Of a stretch of 9,111 nt of DNA, positions 7,627 to 9,111 are shown piece by piece (within the stretch, counting starts at the first letter, position 1; each line of letters starts with the position of its first letter). The notes beneath the pieces were generated by a model. It was given only the letters and a program-made list of their open reading frames with translations, did not search any database and was not told the origin of the DNA. The translations under genes and the position numbers were made by a program. Where the stretch lies: the NCBI GenBank assembly GCA_002470925.1, contig DKOX01000086.1:1-9111 (forward strand), read 5' to 3'. The DNA is from Opitutia bacterium UBA7350 (GTDB lineage Bacteria; Verrucomicrobiota; Verrucomicrobiia; Opitutales; Coraliomargaritaceae).

Positions 7627-8907
7627 TCAAGCAGGCAGTTCATAACCGCTCCGACGCGGACGGCTCTGCCAACGTTTGGCATACGGGTCGCCAAGGATCG
7701 CTTCTTTGTCCGGGTCCCAATAAATCGGTCGTTTCAAGCGCTCCGCCAAAGCGGCAAGGTGACAAATCGTAGCGGTGCGGTGTCCGACCGAGGCCGGGCA
7801 AATGGGACACCTGCGCGTTCGTATTCCCTCCAGCCAATTGTTCTTATGGTTCATCGATCGATAAAGTTGCATGTCGTCAGGGCCAAGGGGCCGCTTTGCA
7901 AGAGCCACCGGCGTACTTTTGATTTTGCCACCACGGCTCACGAGAACCTCCCCCTCCGAGCCGATGAAGCGGATCATATGTCCCTTGGTTTCGGGGTGGT
8001 CGCGCACGACCTTCACCCCGTCTGCGTATTCATAAAACGAATACGGTTCACCCTCAAACCCTTTGGGCACAAACCTAACCGGTCCGGTGTGGTCACGCCC
8101 CAGAGCCCATTGTATGATATCGTAATGATGCGCGCCCCAGTCGCCGTTCTTGCGAGAACCATACTCATAATAGCGTCGCCAGCCGCCGCGATATGACCCT
8201 TTTACACGTTCCGCAGTATACGGCTCATAGGGTGTAGGCCCGAGCCATTTGTCGTAGTTAAAACCCGCCGGAATCGGCTCCTCCGGACCAAGCACCGGCG
8301 GCGGAAAGCCTCCCAACATTGCATACACTTCCTTGATGGTACCAATCCAACCGTTACGGACGATTTCAGCTGCCTTGCGGAAAGCATTTTCCGAACGCTG
8401 CTGAGAGCCAACCTGTAGAATGGCTCCATAGCGTTGCTCCGCCTCAACCATGGCCTTGCCCTCTTCAATCGTCAGAGTCATGGGCTTTTCCACGTAAACA
8501 TCCTTGCCCGCGCGCATCGCGGCAATAGCAATCGCGGCGTGCCAATGATCCGGAGTCGCGACCACAACCGCATCGACTGAAGGGTCATGAACCACATCTT
8601 CATAATCTGGAGTCGCAACGACATCCTCATAATTCCAACCCGACATTTTCTCCTTAGCCTTCGCCAGTTTGTCCGGCTTGACGTCGCAAACGTAGCGCGG
8701 CTGAATCCCAGCCTGCTGGGAAAGCCCCATGTGGGCTCCCATCATACCTCCCATGCCAATAAATCCAATATTGATGCGTCCATTGGGGCCAACGCGCCCG
8801 CCCAACCCAAGCGTCTCAGCTCGCAAAACCATAGGAGCCACCATTAAACCGGCCCCCCAAAGGCCTCCCCGTTTTAGGAATTTTCTTCGCGATTCTAATT
8901 TATTCAT
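7627..8907 (-). CDS. Tat-exported Gfo/Idh/MocA family oxidoreductase
   Basis: This 426-residue NAD(P)-dependent sugar oxidoreductase has a Tat signal: SRRKFLK (6-12) followed by a hydrophobic stretch to about residue 30. It is therefore probably folded with its cofactor in the cytoplasm and then exported, as in Zymomonas glucose-fructose oxidoreductase. The Rossmann domain shows the glycine loop GFIGMGGMMG (48-57), the strand and motif DAVVVATPDHWHA (112-124) and the family signature VEKPMT (139-144). The C-terminal domain carries GDWGAHHYDIIQWALG (255-270), where the histidines are candidate catalytic residues, and ends with CPASVGHRTATICHLAALAE (370-389). The start is backed by a good Shine-Dalgarno sequence. 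It follows a TIM-barrel sugar enzyme gene by 24 nt and precedes HEAT and ThuA-DUF1080 genes. Oxidation or reduction at C3 of a sugar is the likely reaction, by inference from these neighbours. Confidence 0.93.
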   Translation of the reverse strand: MNKLESRRKFLKRGGLWGAGLMVAPMVLRAETLGLGGRVGPNGRINIGFIGMGGMMGAHMGLSQQAGIQPRYVCDVKPDKLAKAKEKMSGWNYEDVVATPDYEDVVHDPSVDAVVVATPDHWHAAIAIAAMRAGKDVYVEKPMTLTIEEGKAMVEAEQRYGAILQVGSQQRSENAFRKAAEIVRNGWIGTIKEVYAMLGGFPPPVLGPEEPIPAGFNYDKWLGPTPYEPYTAERVKGSYRGGWRRYYEYGSRKNGDWGAHHYDIIQWALGRDHTGPVRFVPKGFEGEPYSFYEYADGVKVVRDHPETKGHMIRFIGSEGEVLVSRGGKIKSTPVALAKRPLGPDDMQLYRSMNHKNNWLEGIRTRRCPICPASVGHRTATICHLAALAERLKRPIYWDPDKEAILGDPYAKRWQSRPRRSGYELPA

Positions 8908-8911
8908 AATG

Positions 8912-8918
8912 CTTCTCC
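8912..8918 (-). promoter_or_regulatory. Ribosome binding site of the Gfo/Idh/MocA gene
   Basis: On the minus strand GGAGAAG ends 4 nt before ATG 8907, so the GGAG core is 7 nt from the start codon. This is the best Shine-Dalgarno match in the window. It fixes the start that includes the Tat signal. Confidence 0.7.
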
Positions 8919-8931
8919 ATTTGAGTTGGAT

Positions 8932-9111
8932 TTACTGTTTTTCTTTATCAAAGGCCGCGTCAAATGCGACGGCACTGGGTGCAAAGTCGAGGGCGCGTGT
9001 GAAAGTACAGGCTTCCGTACCACCGTGTATGCGATCCATGCGAACATCTTCCCATTCAATCGACAGAGGCCCCGTGTACTGAATATCGTTGAGTGCGACG
9101 ATGATGGATTC
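8932..9111 (-). CDS. Sugar phosphate isomerase/epimerase-like TIM-barrel protein, C-terminal end (partial)
   Basis: The last 59 codons of a minus-strand gene are open from the window edge to TAA at 8934-8932; the start lies beyond the window. The translated end reads ...IVALNDIQYTGPLSIEWEDV, then MDRIHGGTEAC, and closes with DFAPSAVAFDAAFDKEKQ. This is the C-terminal pattern of the xylose-isomerase-like TIM-barrel family: a final strand YTGPLSIEWED with its acidic residues, then the SAVAFDAAF tail that I recognise from proteins annotated as sugar phosphate isomerase/epimerase. Relatives near DUF1080 and Gfo/Idh genes act on 3-keto sugars or related intermediates, so the same is likely here. 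It appears to be upstream in the same operon as the oxidoreductase. Only the tail is visible, so the exact reaction and any signal peptide cannot be judged. Confidence 0.8.
   Translation of the reverse strand, partial: ESIIVALNDIQYTGPLSIEWEDVRMDRIHGGTEACTFTRALDFAPSAVAFDAAFDKEKQ

Noticed and set aside
8586..8632. Short internal repeat YEDVV...YEDVV in the Gfo/Idh/MocA protein.
   Set aside because: The two 15-nt units differ at two bases and lie in the normal Rossmann region, where such segments arise by chance.

Overview
The window looks like chromosomal DNA of a Verrucomicrobiota bacterium, possibly of the Opitutae type. This is an inference from gene architecture, not from a marker gene. 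The clues are ExbB-ExbD-ExbD followed by a VWA-like protein, a Tat-exported Gfo/Idh/MocA oxidoreductase, a ThuA-DUF1080 fusion, an exported HEAT-repeat protein, moderate GC content and few Shine-Dalgarno sites. Two gene clusters converge on a serine tRNA.

Left, plus strand (1-3829): the 3' end of a TPR protein, an ExbB/TolQ/MotA-type proton-channel subunit with a signal peptide, two different ExbD subunits separated by 2 nt, and a 459-residue membrane-anchored protein. That last protein sits where a Ton system would have TonB. Its N-terminal membrane helix carries the TonB spacing S-x3-H-x6-L-x3-S/T (S21, H25, L32, T36), followed by an acidic/proline linker. In place of a TonB C-terminal domain it has a VWA-like fold whose metal-binding (MIDAS) residues are replaced. 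I read the cluster as a Ton/Tol-like machine in which proton flow through ExbB/ExbD drives a periplasmic VWA-type effector, with the TPR protein as a possible partner. This is the most interesting part of the window.

Middle (3830-4082): a complete tRNA-Ser(CGA) with encoded CCA at 3886-3975, and about 110 nt of convergent spacer with no convincing terminator.

Right, minus strand (4083-9111, transcribed right to left): the C-terminal end of a sugar phosphate isomerase/epimerase-like TIM-barrel protein, a Tat-signal Gfo/Idh/MocA oxidoreductase, a HEAT-repeat protein with a signal peptide, and a ThuA-DUF1080 two-domain protein with a signal peptide. The gaps are 24, 18 and 13 nt, so this is very probably one operon. 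The mix of an NAD(P)-dependent sugar oxidoreductase, a DUF1080 (3-keto-disaccharide hydrolase family) domain and a TIM-barrel sugar enzyme matches the oxidative 3-keto-glycoside route of glycan breakdown, here with at least three exported components. The substrate cannot be read from the sequence.
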